A DNA stretch of 64,000 nt from contig MU839829.1 of the NCBI GenBank assembly GCA_030411725.1, forward strand, positions 682,001 to 746,000. Direction: 5' to 3'. The position numbers were made by a program, and so were the translations under genes. Below the pieces are notes generated by a model. The model was not told where the DNA came from and made no database searches. It saw only the letters and a program-made list of their open reading frames with translations. This document shows positions 23,264 to 35,204 of this stretch, piece after piece. Numbering within the stretch: the first letter of the stretch is position 1; each line of letters opens with the position of its first letter. This stretch comes from Echria macrotheca. Lineage: Eukaryota > Ascomycota > Sordariomycetes > Sordariales > Schizotheciaceae.

Positions 23264-26200
23264 ATGGCAGTTGAAGCGACTGACATTCCAAGCCCGCGAA
23301 GCGACACGGATCGGCCCGCAAGCAATGGATCCGCATTCCGGAGCTACTTGGTAAATCACAGTCCTATCTTCATCCATAGAAGGATTGCTCACCTCGGCAG
23401 CGCGTGTTCCGATACTGCCATGGCTGGGATTGGGTTTGGAACGCCGTGGCCGTTGTCTGCGTTGTGGCAACTGGCGTTGCCCTCCCCTTGATGAACGTGG
23501 TCTTCGGCCAGGCCGTCACCATCTTCAATGACTTCTTCACTGGGAAATCATCACCTGAGGAGTTCCGATCCGGCCTCAATCAATATGCCGTTTACTTCGT
23601 CTACTTGTTTCTCGGAAAGTTCCTATTGACCTACATCTGGACGGTGAGTCCCTTGGCCTATTCCATTCCCTGGCCCAGCTAAATCTCCCAAGCTTTTGTT
23701 CTCTCTCAACGGCATCAAGGTGACCAGGGCACTGCGCATCGACTTTCTCAGACACACGCTTCGACAAGAGATTGCCTTCTTCGACTCCGCAGAGGGCGGC
23801 TCCGTTGCCAATCACGTCACAACAAACACCAGTCTCGTCAACCAGGGCATTTCGGAGAAGCTTGGCCTCACCGTGCAGGCCATCACCACATTTTTCAGTG
23901 CCTTCGTCGTCGCATTCACAGTCCAGTGGAAGCTCACTCTCATCACTCTCGGTATCGTACCAGCAATTATCATCATTACCGCTATCGCAATCGTCCTCGA
24001 CACGATACTCGAGAATAAAATCATCGCCACCAACTCGAGAGCCGCTCAGCTCGCCGATGAGGTCCTCTCCACCATCCGCACCGCCCATGCCTTTTGGGCC
24101 TACCCGAAGCTGTCTCACCAATATGGGGCCATTCTCGATGAGGCCAAGGCCATCGGAAATAAAAAGGGGTCAGTCTACGTTGTTCTGTTCTCGACCGAAT
24201 TCTTCTGTGTCTACTCAGGCTATGCTCTTGCCTTTTGGCAGGGAATCAGGATGTATGACCGCGGCGAGATACAGAGCCCAGGAACGATTGTTACCGTCAT
24301 CTTTGCCGTCCTTCTGGCAGCACAGGCTCTCACCCAAATTACGCCCCAAAGCGTCGTCATATCCAAAGCTGCGGCGGCAGCTCATCAGTTGTTTCAGGTC
24401 ATCGATCGAGAGTCCAAGATCAACTCGCTCTCGGAGGAGGGAATGAAGCCAGACGAATGTCACGGTGATATCGAGTTCCGAAATGTTTCCTTTTCTTATC
24501 CGGGAAGATCCCATGTTCAGGTTTTGAAGGATGTAAACATTTCCATACCAGCCAACAAGACCACGGCGATCGTCGGCGCCAGCGGATCTGGGAAGAGCAC
24601 ACTTGTAGGGCTTCTCGAACGATGGTACTCACCCCTGAGTGGAGAAATCATGCTGGACGGTCAAAATATTGAGGAGTACAATATTCAGTGGTTACGGACC
24701 AACGTCAGACTTGTCCAACAGGTGGGTTGTTTGCTATTCCTCTTCCAAGGTTGGATAAAAGGGGGCACTGCGGACCGTGATCATTGAGATATCTCACTGT
24801 CTTCCCGGACCACGCGATCTAATCAAGTCTAGGAGCCCGTTGTGTTTAATGGAACGGTGTTTGAGAACATCGCCAACGGGCTGGCCGGAACTCGCCAGGC
24901 CGATTTCTCTGATGAAGAGAAGCGGAGACTGGTCGAAGACGCATGCCGTGCTGCGTTTGCCCACGAGTTTATCCAACATATGCCTCACGTAAGCCATCCC
25001 ACCCCTCCCATTATCCTCGTTAACCTAGTCTAGGGTTATGACACGCAGATTGGCGAGCGAGGCGCCATGTTGTCGGGCGGTCAAAAGCAGCGACTCGCTA
25101 TAGCCCGTAGCGTCATTTCCGATCCACGCATCCTCCTTCTCGATGAAGCCACAAGCGCTCTAGACCCGAACGCCGAGAAGATTGTGCAAGACGCCCTCAA
25201 CAATGTCGCTGTAGGGAGAACCATGTTGGTCATTGCCCATCGGCTGTCGACTATCCGGGATGCTGATAGCATCATCGTCATGTCGAACGGTTCCATCATC
25301 GAACAGGGATCGCATGCGGAGCTGATGGGTCGAGGAGGGGCGTACTCAAGGCTTGTGCTTGCCCAGGACCTTGGTCAAGACAACGAGGAAGAGGCTATCG
25401 AAAAGGAATCCAAGGCCGACGAAGAAGGAGTACGAATGGAAAAGACAATTTCGAGGCGGTCTGGCGCGCTTGATGACCGCACAGGGACCGAAGAGGGCGC
25501 GCACATGAACTACAGCCTGCTCAAGAGCCTGGGAATTCTGGCCATGGAACAGAGGGGTTTGTGGCCTACCTTCGCTGTTGTGGCCGCTTGCGGTGTAGCT
25601 GGAGGTGAGTTTCCCCTTGCTTGGTGTACTAGTAACTGACCGTCTAGGTGCCACATATCCTGCTCTCGCTCTCCTCTTCTCCCACGTCATGGACGCCTTT
25701 GCGCTGCAGGGACAGGCCATGATAGACAAGGGGAACTTTTTCTCGCTCATGTTCTTCATCGTTGCTGTGGGAAACTTACTTGCATACGCTGCTATAGGTT
25801 GGTTTGCCAATATTCTTGCTCAGGTATGTCGCGCTAGCGTGTCCGGTCTCCTTTACAGCATATATGCAGACGTGTCGCATAGGAACTAGTAACTAACGTT
25901 TGCCACCTAGGAAACCATCACGTATTACCGCCTCGAAATTTTCAACAACATCATGCGTCAAGACATGGCCTTCTTCGACGAGCCTGGAAATACAACCGGA
26001 GCCCTGGTCACGCATCTTGCCCAGCAGCCACAAGCCCTTCAAGACTTGCTGTCCCTCAACATAACAGTCATCCTCATCATGGTCATCAACTTGGTGTCGA
26101 GCTGCATTCTCGCGATAGTTATCGGCTGGAAACTCGGTCTGGTTCTTGTCCTCGGGGCGCTGCCACCGCTGGTGGGATCCGGGTACGTTCGCATTCGACT

Positions 26201-27602
26201 CGAGTACCGGCTTGATGATGCTACTTCGACCCGGTTTGCGGATAGCACGGCGATCGCATCCGAGGCGGTCTTGGCCATTCGCACCGTGGCATCGCTGGCG
26301 CTGGAGAGGAAGGTGCTGAGTCGCTACGAGCAGAGCTTGCGGCACGTCGCAGCGAGGTCCATCAGGAGTTTGACGTGGACCATGTTTTGGTACTCGCTGA
26401 GCCAGTCTATGTCGTTCCTGGCCATGGCTTTGGGGTTCTGGTAAGCTATTCCAACTGACGTAAGGTTCTTTGGGCTAATTAGCTAGGTATGGGGGGCGGC
26501 TTGTTTCATTCGGCGAGTACGACGCGACGCAGTTTTATACCGTTTTCATCGCCGTGATATTCTCAGGGGAGGCGGCCGCGACGTTCTTTACCTACAGCAC
26601 TAGTAAGATTTCCTTTGGGTTTTCTCTCCCTGGCTAATAATGCAGGTATTACAAAAGCACAACGTGCCGCGAATTACGTCTTTCGCCTCCGTGCGGCCGT
26701 TCCGCCCCAGAACAAGGACGATCAGCCTCCCAAGCCCGAGAAGCAGGCCACAGGCGGCGCGTCCATCACCTGTCAAGCTCTGGAGTTTTCATATCCCCAG
26801 CGACCCGGAGCCAAAGTCCTCAGGGGTGTGTCGCCGGACGTAAGTAGCCGCTTTCTTGATCAAGCGCCCAACACTAACAAGCTAGATCCACCCAGGCACC
26901 TTCATAGCCTTCGTCGGGCCCTCCGGGTGCGGCAAAACAACCATGATCAACCTCCTCGAGCGCTTCTACAACCCCACCGACGGAAAAATCCTCTTCGACG
27001 GCGCAGACTACACAACCATGCACGTCGGCCAGCTCCGCAGTAACATCGCGCTGGTCCAGCAGGAACCGGTGCTCTACCAAGGCAGCATAAGGGATAACAT
27101 CGCCCTGGGCGTAGCCTCGGATACCGTAACCGACAAAGAGGTCACCGAAGCCTGTCGGCAAGCGAATATACTTACCTTCATTGAGTCTCTACCGGATGGA
27201 TTATCAACGCCATGCGGCTCGCAGGGTCTGCAGCTCTCGGGCGGGCAAAGGCAGCGCATTGCCATTGCCAGGGCTCTCATTCGCAAACCCCGTCTGCTTC
27301 TTCTTGACGAAGCTACCTCCAGTCTGGATACTGAGTCGGAGAGGGTAGTCCAGGCGGCGCTGGACGCCGCGGCCCGGGGCGGTGGGACAACGGGTGAAAA
27401 GGGGCGCACAACGGTGGCGGTGGCACATCGGCTTTCTACCATTCGACACGCGGATCGGATCTTTGTCTTTTCGCACGGGCGGATTGTCGAGAGCGGGACG
27501 CATGAGGAGTTGCTTGCCCGGAGGGACGTGTATTATCACATGTGCGTCGGGCAAGCGCTGGACCGCGCTGTTCCCTCTGGCACTGGGCCGGGGACTACAT
27601 AA
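23264..27602 (+). CDS. Full-size ABC-B (MDR-type) multidrug or metabolite exporter
   Basis: Ten exons (23264-23350, 23401-23643, 23693-24721, 24833-24988, 25034-25604, 25648-25823, 25911-26440, 26487-26602, 26646-26839, 26886-27602) give 1,272 aa with the order TMD1-NBD1-TMD2-NBD2. NBD1 has Walker A GASGSGKST (about residue 405), signature LSGGQKQR (518) and Walker B ILLLDEATSALD (539). NBD2 has GPSGCGKTT (1045), QLSGGQRQR and LLLLDEATSSLD. Both sets are intact. Each TMD has six helices by hydrophobicity. A charged linker lies at about residues 610-660. Such plasma-membrane pumps export drugs, lipids or peptide pheromone (Ste6-like), or a secondary metabolite. The divergent Zn2Cys6 gene and the convergent monooxygenase gene suggest a module. 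All nine introns obey GT-AG and keep frame. Confidence 0.95.
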
Positions 27603-27873
27603 GATTTAAGTCGTCGGGTCGTCCATTACCGTGCGGATGACTGGCGCATGGCTGGGTTCACGACTTGCTTCACCGATGACAAACAGATCAATATTTGTAT
27701 TTGTGATAATGAGGAAACCAATGGGCAAGGACTCTGCGGAGGTAGGTGGTGACAAGTCCAAAGCGGTGCGAACAGCCCGTGAATCCGGGATGGGCACCGG
27801 AAGAACTTTTCAACCTTCTGCCGGCCCCTGTTGGCATCGTGCCTCGTTATTTCTCTCTACCCCAGCGTGGTGT

Positions 27874-29576
27874 TCAAATGAAAGCCAAAGAATCCTTCTC
27901 TCTCCCGACGACAATCCACCCGTCGTCTCCCTCTTCCATCCCCGTGTCATCTCCCTCCCTCTTCTCCTTTCCCGGGTCAGGATACTTCTTCACATTATCA
28001 ATAGCCCAAACAATATCCCTCCCCAGCACCGGCGGAATCATCCCATCCCCTCCCAACGTCCCAAGCCCCGCGATTTCGAAAAGACGACCGAGCCACGCAT
28101 GCGTCTCGCCATCATCCCAGGGTACGTCGTGGAATTTTTTGCCTTCCCGCCTCGTCCGCTCCGCCCTTTCGTTCTCCCAGCGTTTTTGGTCTGCTACCGG
28201 CGGCAGCGCCGCGGTATTCCGCCCCGCCCATAGCCGGGCCAGCGCGATGGCTTGGTACTCGAAGCTGCGGAAGGTTAGGGCCCTTGGCATGCCTACGATT
28301 CCCAGAGTGGGGAAGTCTTGGAAGAAGGTGTGCCAGTAATTTCTTGAAAGGCGGCCGGTGGTGTAGTCGTACAGCGGTCTGCCGTTGGCGGTGGCGTTCC
28401 AGAAGGGGAAGGAGGGTTGGTAGCCTGTGCAGTAGATTATCGTGTCGATGTCTTCTGCGTAGGTGTCGTCGGAGAAGATTATGCGGCCAGAGGGGGTGTA
28501 TTCTTTGACGGTGGGCTTCCATTCGATTCCTTTGGGGGGGTTGGGGCCGTCCCAGCGTGAGGGGGTGCGGCGGGATTGGTAGACTGGTAAGGAGGCGGTT
28601 GAGACGAGTTCGGATGTGATGTCGTGGCCGGAGGCGGAGTTGCCGATCACGAGGACTTTCTTGGAGGAGTATGCTTGGGGGGAGCGGTAGAGCTTTGAGT
28701 GTATGACGCGGTTGGGGAAGTTGGCGATGAATTCGGATAGGCCTTTTACGTGTGGGATCTAGCAGAGATTTAGTAGTGGCAACATGTCAGGTAGCCAACT
28801 GTCTTACATATGGAACGGAGTAATGGCCGTTTGCTAAGACAACCGCATCAAATGTCTCTTCCCACCAGATATCAACGCGACGGATGGGGTCGTATTTCCT
28901 GAGCGTGAGCTTCCATCTGCCAACTCCGCCTTCATTCGTAGTTGTCGGGATTAAGGAGAGATCTTCCACGGTCGTACCGAGTTCCAGGAACTTGTCTGTC
29001 TCGTGGCTGGAGAAATAGTTTTCAATGTACTGGCGTGGGACATAGTGCGGCGCAAAGGGGCCGTATGCAAACCGCCGATCTGAGAAACACATGGCGATAT
29101 CGGGAACGTTGGTTCTTGTCCCATCAGCTGACGTCTGTATTGGATCGAGGTGTTACAAACTCACGTCAACGAGCTGTATATAGGCGTCTGGAAATATCTC
29201 TCCTGGACGTTCGGCGGTGAGATGTGAGGGAGAGTTGTGGGGATTTGCAGGGGAGGATCAATCTCGGGGGCGAGACCACCGGGGTGAATCGGTAGCCTCG
29301 TAGGGGGTTCGGCGTCGTATATCCTGCCGTTTCGCTGTGAGTTTGATAATTCTCGATGTTTTGATGCAAGGCGATGAGCACTCACCATGTCCCGCCGGCA
29401 ATTTCTCTTCTCTCGAAGACGCGGATGCGCTCATAGTAGTTTTCTGCTTTGAATGCAGCTGCAGTCACGGCTCCTGCGGATATGTCGTTAACAAAGGTCT
29501 CGCGATGTAGAGCGTGTCACTTACCAGCAGCACCGGCGCCGATGATAGCTACCGACTTGACTCGTGCTTTTGTCAT
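27874..29576 (-). CDS. Flavin-containing monooxygenase
   Basis: Five minus-strand exons (29576-29525, 29473-29386, 29323-29165, 29114-28808, 28758-27874) give 496 aa. The FAD-binding motif GAGAAG sits at residues 13-18 and is interrupted by intron 1. The NADPH-binding motif GNSASG is at about residue 240 (VLVIGNSASGHDI). The pattern DTIIYCTGYQPSFPFW matches the ATG/CTGY stretch that precedes the C-terminal part in FMO-like enzymes. It should use NADPH and oxygen to oxidise nitrogen or sulfur atoms or a ketone in a small molecule. The substrate is unknown. Closest in style are fungal FMO1-like proteins. It is convergent with the ABC transporter, only 271 bp away, which suggests a shared detoxification or metabolite role, though each could act alone. 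Confidence 0.9.
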
Positions 29577-31062
29577 CTTTCCTAATGATGCGTACACGAC
29601 CGCCAGATTAACATAATAATTTTAGCCAGACTTCTTTTCAAGTTTTCATACCACCGACCGGAGTTTCCGATTAGTTATGCTGGCATCCCATGCCGTCATT
29701 GAGGGGTGATCGCACGCAAAAGCACTTCCTCCCAACCATGCACGTACGTGATATTGTCCGAATTCATCTGATGGAATCTGCAGTCTTGCTGCCCTCCGAC
29801 TTTGCCAAAATAACACTTGGAAAAAAAAGACAATGGGCATGATAATACAGCCTAGACGTACACAGCAGATGCTTTCCAGATCCCGAGGTCCCGGAGCTGG
29901 GAGCTCTCAGTTGGTGACCTGGGACCTCGCTAATTAATTGGTCCGTTTCCTTTGAATGATTGGTTGGTGCTTCCACTGCCGGGTTTAAGAGATCTCTAAA
30001 GACACCAGGTTCATACAATTAGTTCATCTAATAAGGGATGAGCATCTAGATAACTGCCTATCATCAACATGAATCTTCTAAACTGATAATACAGCGTTCC
30101 GAACCAAGTTAATCCAAACCAATTCAAGCCCCGGATAACATCAACCAAGTTGGACAACAGTTCAGATAATGACCAAGAAGCCTCGCCTACGCCGCAACTC
30201 CATTGGGTCCGGATCTGGTGGACAGTTCAAGCAATGAATCTCTGGCGTCAATGTTGTTATTACAGCATTTAGCCACGGCCACAGGTCCATCTTGAACAAA
30301 ACAAGCATCATCACCTGCACTTCTTCATTTGGGGACCGAACCAGGGCACAAGATGGTTCCATCTGCACTTTTGACACTTCATCCAAGCTCTCGAAAATCT
30401 CGATCCTCTCCAACACACTGCTCTAGGATCTGACGGATCTCGGGGTCCTCTGGTGCCTCATCCACCATCAAACGTGCCCCCCCTCTAAAATTCGTCCATC
30501 TCCTAGTCCGACGTCTCGACAGACTCGACTCGAGTCGACTCGTATTGCGGTCGCATTAAGCTCATCCCCACAGTTTTTGCACTCGCGAACAGAGAGGGCT
30601 GGCTCGTCTGAAATTGTTGATACTACAAAAAGACCTCGACTAGGCTGGCTCTAATCCCAGTCATGTTGCCATCACCACTCGTAACCCAGCTCCTCCTCCG
30701 CTTGCTTCCGGATCTCCTCGTTCACTTTGTCGTCCTCTCTGTCCGCGTGTCGTCGGCATTAAACGGCGTTGTCTCTGCGTGCTGCAGTCTGGTGCTACCG
30801 ATGTTGCCCACCAAAGATAGCCGCGGAACCTGGCGCGGTGGGGTACGTTGTGTCGGAACTGGAAAATGGTCGGCGGTAATTGATATTGATCGAGCCCCGG
30901 GCGAGAACGTCTGCTTCCCCCCAAGACAATGTGGTGGATCATTTCTCGACGGTCGTACGAGGTTTTCCATCAGCGTGGTTATCTCCACGGAATCGTTCTC
31001 CTGCGTACACCCTCTCGGGAGATCACAATCCGCTGCCGTTCTATCAAGGGAGTGGCGAAGAC
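29577..31062. other. Gene-free region
   Basis: About 1.5 kb lacking a supported gene. Short overlapping frames on both strands (29646-30416 and 30661-31115) show no codon bias or motifs. The side next to 29576 should carry the FMO promoter. Confidence 0.4.
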
Positions 31063-31332
31063 CTAGGCGAGATCACTGTACACGTCGACGATGGCCCAGT
31101 ACATGCGAGCCATGATTCTGTTCCCGTACTCCATGATGTTGTGAGCGCTAGACGAGGTCGCAAGATAGTGTTGCAGTATTCGATCGCTTTCACTTCCGGC
31201 CTCGGCGAGCGCCTTGTCCATGGCCTCGTGTTTCTTTTTTTGGGCCTCGATTTCGGCCCTCAGGGCCTTAGCTTCGAGCTTCAAGGCCTCCTTATCCGGC
31301 TTAAGTCTCTCTAAGACCTCGGCGGAGGCCAT
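31063..31332 (-). CDS. Small coiled-coil protein, hypothetical
   Basis: An 89-aa frame starting at the ATG at 31332. Residues 1-50 are charged heptad-like sequence (KALRAEIEAQKKKHEAM), predicted coiled coil. The C-terminal part (YGNRIMARMYWAIVDVY) is more hydrophobic. Codon use is protein-like (many GAG, AAG, GCC). It could be an independent small gene or the last exon of a gene whose upstream exons were not recognised. No domain was identified. Confidence 0.45.
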   Translation of the reverse strand: MASAEVLERLKPDKEALKLEAKALRAEIEAQKKKHEAMDKALAEAGSESDRILQHYLATSSSAHNIMEYGNRIMARMYWAIVDVYSDLA

Positions 31333-31595
31333 TTTGGTCTCCATCTCCCTCATTATCACCGTCCTCATCACCATCCTCCCCATCACCATCCCCAAACACG
31401 GCCAACAAGGTACCAACCGTGCAATGAGTATGCTGGTCCTAAGAGAAGCTCGGTGAAGCGGAACTCGTGCGTCGTTGGAAAGGTGCGGATCTGCGGCCCT
31501 TGAAGCCAGACCGAAGCTGTCCCCGTCAACGATCCCAAGGAACCCTATCCGACGCTGTTACCAAATGCGTCGTCGGTGTAAAGAAGTGTAAAATA

Positions 31596-31830
31596 TCATT
31601 GCTCAAGTTGGCTCTTGTATCCAACGTCGATCGTCAGGGTGACCGGGCCGGCCGGGAGGTCAACCACCACCTCATGATTCCCAATCCGGCGCATCGGCTC
31701 CAGAACCTGCGACTTCCACCACAAAGGACGGTGCCCGTCCCCAGAAATCATGCAATGTGTACTCGTTGGGGAGCGAGACCCATACGTTGGACTCTCCCCG
31801 GTTTCAGGGCAGTGTAAGATACCTTAGACT
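31596..31830 (-). pseudogene. Frameshifted coding relic
   Basis: Three minus-strand frames read on from one another: KVSYTALKPG, then SNVWVSLPNEYTLHDFW and FVVEVAGSGADAPDWE, then HEVVVDLPAGPVTLTIDV ending in LEQ. Each piece has high G/C at third positions and strong protein character, but passing between them needs single-base shifts with no intron in the right place. This suggests a decayed gene or sequencing errors. I do not recognise the family. No start codon was found upstream. Confidence 0.35.
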
Positions 31831-31960
31831 TGTCAGTCGCTCGTGACTGCGGATGTCGGGTGGTTGGAGGCGGGAGCGAGGTGTGGATCACCAACAGGGC
31901 GTTAGGCCCAGCGGCCAGATGTGCGCGCTGGAAGAAACCTGGAGATCGGCCAAGATACCT

Positions 31961-33990
31961 TGCTGGGGAACTGGCTGAGGCTGGGGTCGGGCTCGGAGAG
32001 GCTGGGCCGCTAAGACAAGCACTGGACAAGACCAAAGAGCTGAAGAGGGTCGGTTCGGATGATGGCGGAAGATGGAGAGATGTGAGAGGATGGAGAGATG
32101 CGAGAAGACAAAGGGCTGGCGATCGAGCAGTATTTATGGACCGACCAGGGCCAACGGTCCCCCTTTTTGGTGCCAGTGTTTTCGTCATCTGGCACAGCGC
32201 TCCTGCACCTTCAAGATTCCTTCGGAAGGCCCATGTCTGGATATCCTCGTCCACATGCGTCATTTCTTGGTCAGATGCAGGACCTAACAATCTGAATTCC
32301 TTCCTGTTCGCTTCTAAATGCACCCGCAATATTCAACAAGCTCAAAAGAATCTGCGCAACTTCCACTTGTTTCCGTCCAGCTCTTCGGGAAACTTTCCCT
32401 GAAGCTCTTCAGATGAGCTAGGTGCGCGGCTGTCGTCTACCCGACCTTGCATGTATGTGCGATTGGTTCCTACCTGCTTTGTAATACCCGCACTGCACAG
32501 AGATAGGAGAGCAACTCTTTCCACAAATACGTGCTTGCACCATCTTGATGCCCGTGGGGATGTAGAGAACGTCTTCCGGAGCATCTGAGAGGCCTGTTTC
32601 TTTCTCAAGGTGCCCTTGCCGTGGTAACTTGAAGAGCCACTCTTGAAACTTTTCCACTCAGCCAAAGAATGTGAAGGTGGTCAACCCTGCCCCGGCTGTC
32701 TATGGACCACGGATGCACGAGGCCTTTTCTCAAATCAGAGCATTCTAGGTATGGTGTCTTGGGGCGTGTTCAAAGCTGCTATACGCCAAGAACGGGTTTA
32801 AGCAGGCTTGGCGCTGGAAACCTTTGCTGTTCCAAGGCTTCACGCAGTTCACGAAGGACAATGCAGTCCCTCATTGTTTGCAGCGTAAGCTATGGTCTCT
32901 ATAAGCCACTTGTTGGTCAGGTGATGGCCAGCGTCGGTCGGTCTTTTCTCGCAACCACACAAAGATGCGCTGCCGATCCGGCGCCGTAGAGATGGGAAAG
33001 CGGAAGGCAAGGGAGACGTGCAGCCAAACAATCTCTGCGTCGGTCCGGGCTCGTTTCTTGTTCCTACCTTCTCATGTTACGCATCACATGTCTACTCCAT
33101 CTGTTTCTGTCGCCAAGAGAAATAATATCCTGCCCCATATCGAAACAGGATGTGCAGTATGGCCAACACCAACGAATTTGCCTCCCCCCATTCGAAATGC
33201 CATATAAAGATGAGATCAAGGAACCCAAAAGAGAGTGCCGAAGAAACAGCCGGCCCGATATTTCTCACACCCATGATCAACTATTAGTTCGCCTTGTACT
33301 GCCGAAGGCGATGCCGCTTCTTCCGTTCCGGCTCCGGTCCCCAGTTCCGAGGACATATACAACTGTCAAAAATAAGTGCCGGGTGCGACCATGGGTGTAT
33401 TACGTTTTGACAGCTGATCAGCCTTCCCAGGAAGCTAGTCCCTATTTCACTCGTCGGAAATGGGGCACGGCGAAGCGAGGGAGGTGACTGGCCGAAGCCA
33501 TATCGTTATTATCCAGAGATGGGATTTTCACCGTTCGCCCAATGAACAAGAGCGCAGAGAGGCAAAACAGTTGTACATCGCTTCACCCAATTGGCCGGGT
33601 GTTTTGTTTTGCCTTCTACACTAGCATGACATATATGTGTGACAGGACAGAAATCTACAGAGGTTCAGCCTGTCACAACCCTCGCGTAGCAGAAAAAATC
33701 TGGGGTGCATTGATTAAAAGTGTTTAAATGTGTCCCGTTCCCCACATTTTACCCCTTATATCCTCGTTTATATGCTCGCTCTGATATTCGTTGCTCGCAA
33801 CTACCGTGGCCGGTAAACAGGGTCGGGATGTTGAAAGCAGCCTTCCTCTCGCCGGATGGGGGAAGGCGAAAAATTGGGTGGAGGGGATATATCCCATGTT
33901 GAAGACTAAAAGAACCCATGATAAATCCCCGGTTGACCTCACACCGTTTCCCTCGGTCCAGATTCCGATCAGGGGAAGAGACTCGCCGAA
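31961..33990. other. Mostly gene-free region
   Basis: No gene is supported. A minus-strand stretch at 32478-32645 (FQEWLFKLPRQGHLEKETGL and further) has some coding character but no start, splice or family evidence. A TATA-like CCATAAATAC lies on the minus strand near 32135. The last 300 bp is the tyrosinase promoter and leader, with ATATATCC at 33888-33895. Confidence 0.4.
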
Positions 33991-35204
33991 ATGTTGTTCT
34001 TCAAGGGGATTGCCGCCACGGCGGTGTTCGCCGGCGTGGTCGTAGCCGTCCCGGCCGCCATACCCTCCTTCACCCCGGCGCAGATCGACTCGGGCGAGGC
34101 AATTCGACAGCTTAGCAAAATAGCTTACGACACAGCTATGGCACGCGCGGCCAAGGCGACTACAGGATGCACAAAGGACAAGATCAAGATCCGCAAGGAA
34201 TGGTGAGCCCCCTTATCGGCGCCAGGATGCAAACCAGCAGCTCACAAATCCCAATATCCAGGCGCAACATGACCATGACCGACCGCAAGGCCTTCCAGGA
34301 GGGCATCCAGTGCCTGATGCAAAAGCCGACACGGTACACGGGCATCAAGGGCGCCAAGACGGCCTGGGACGACTACGGCGTGCTGCACTACTACCAGACG
34401 CCCTACGTGCACGACGACGCCACCTTCCTCCTGTGGCACCGCCACTACAACTGGGTACTCGAGCAGGATCTGCAGACACAGTGCGGCTACAAGGGCGTCT
34501 TCCCCTACTGGGAATGGGGCCTCGACTGCGGCAACCTGGACAAGTCGCCCGTGTTCGACGGGACCGAGTACTCGCTCGGCGGCAACGGCGAGTTCGTCAA
34601 GGGCCACCGCGCGGCCATCGGCGGTGCGAAGCCGGGGACCGGCGGCGGATGTGTCAAGACCGGCCCCTTTTCGAACTACACCGTCAACATCGGCCCGTCC
34701 ATCGGCGTGCGGGATCCGCTCGCGTATAACCCGCGCTGCCTGAAACGGGATCTAAACGACGATGTATGTCGCAAATGGGCGTCGCTGCGCAACACGACCG
34801 AGGTGATTCTGTACGCGAGCACCGTCGCCGTCTTCCAGAGCGGCGTCCAGGGCGAAGGCGTCACTGGCGACGGAGGAAAAACCTTTGGCACCGGCGTGCA
34901 CAGCGGCGGTCACTATTCGATCAGTGGCGATCCGGGGAGTGACTTCCACTTCTCGGCCCTGGAGCCGGGGTTTTACTTGCATCATGGAAATATCGACCGG
35001 ATGCACTTCATCTGGCAGAACCTCGACTGGGAGAAGCGGCAGACGATCTCCGGGACGAATACCATGTTCAACTACCCGCCGACGCCTGAGGCTGTGTTGA
35101 CCGACAACATGGGCTTCGAGCCGTTGCATCGGAATATTACCATCAAGGCGGCCATGGATACGGTTGGGGGCACGCCGTTGTGCTATGTGTATGAGCCCTG
35201 GTGA
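33991..35204 (+). CDS. Secreted short tyrosinase / catechol-oxidase-like enzyme
   Basis: Two exons (33991-34202, 34262-35204) give 384 aa with a signal peptide (FKGIAATAVFAGVVVAVPA). Site CuA shows histidines in GVLHYYQTPYVHDD (residue 113 onward) and in LLWHRHYNWVLEQ, followed by FPYWEWGLDCGN. Site CuB shows HSGGHYSI (residues 284 and 288) and YLHHGNIDRMHFIWQ (311-312). This is a complete type-3 dicopper set of the PF00264 family. The length and the absence of a C-terminal lid domain match the short secreted fungal enzymes of the AoCO4 catechol-oxidase type, which oxidise phenols and catechols. The usual DP before the last CuB motif is EP here (LEPGFYLHH). It lies 4 kb from a copper transporter gene. 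Confidence 0.9.

Noticed and set aside
20154..29576. Classical secondary-metabolite gene cluster
   Set aside because: A regulator, exporter and oxidase are present, but no synthase, cyclase or prenyltransferase backbone gene lies in the window.
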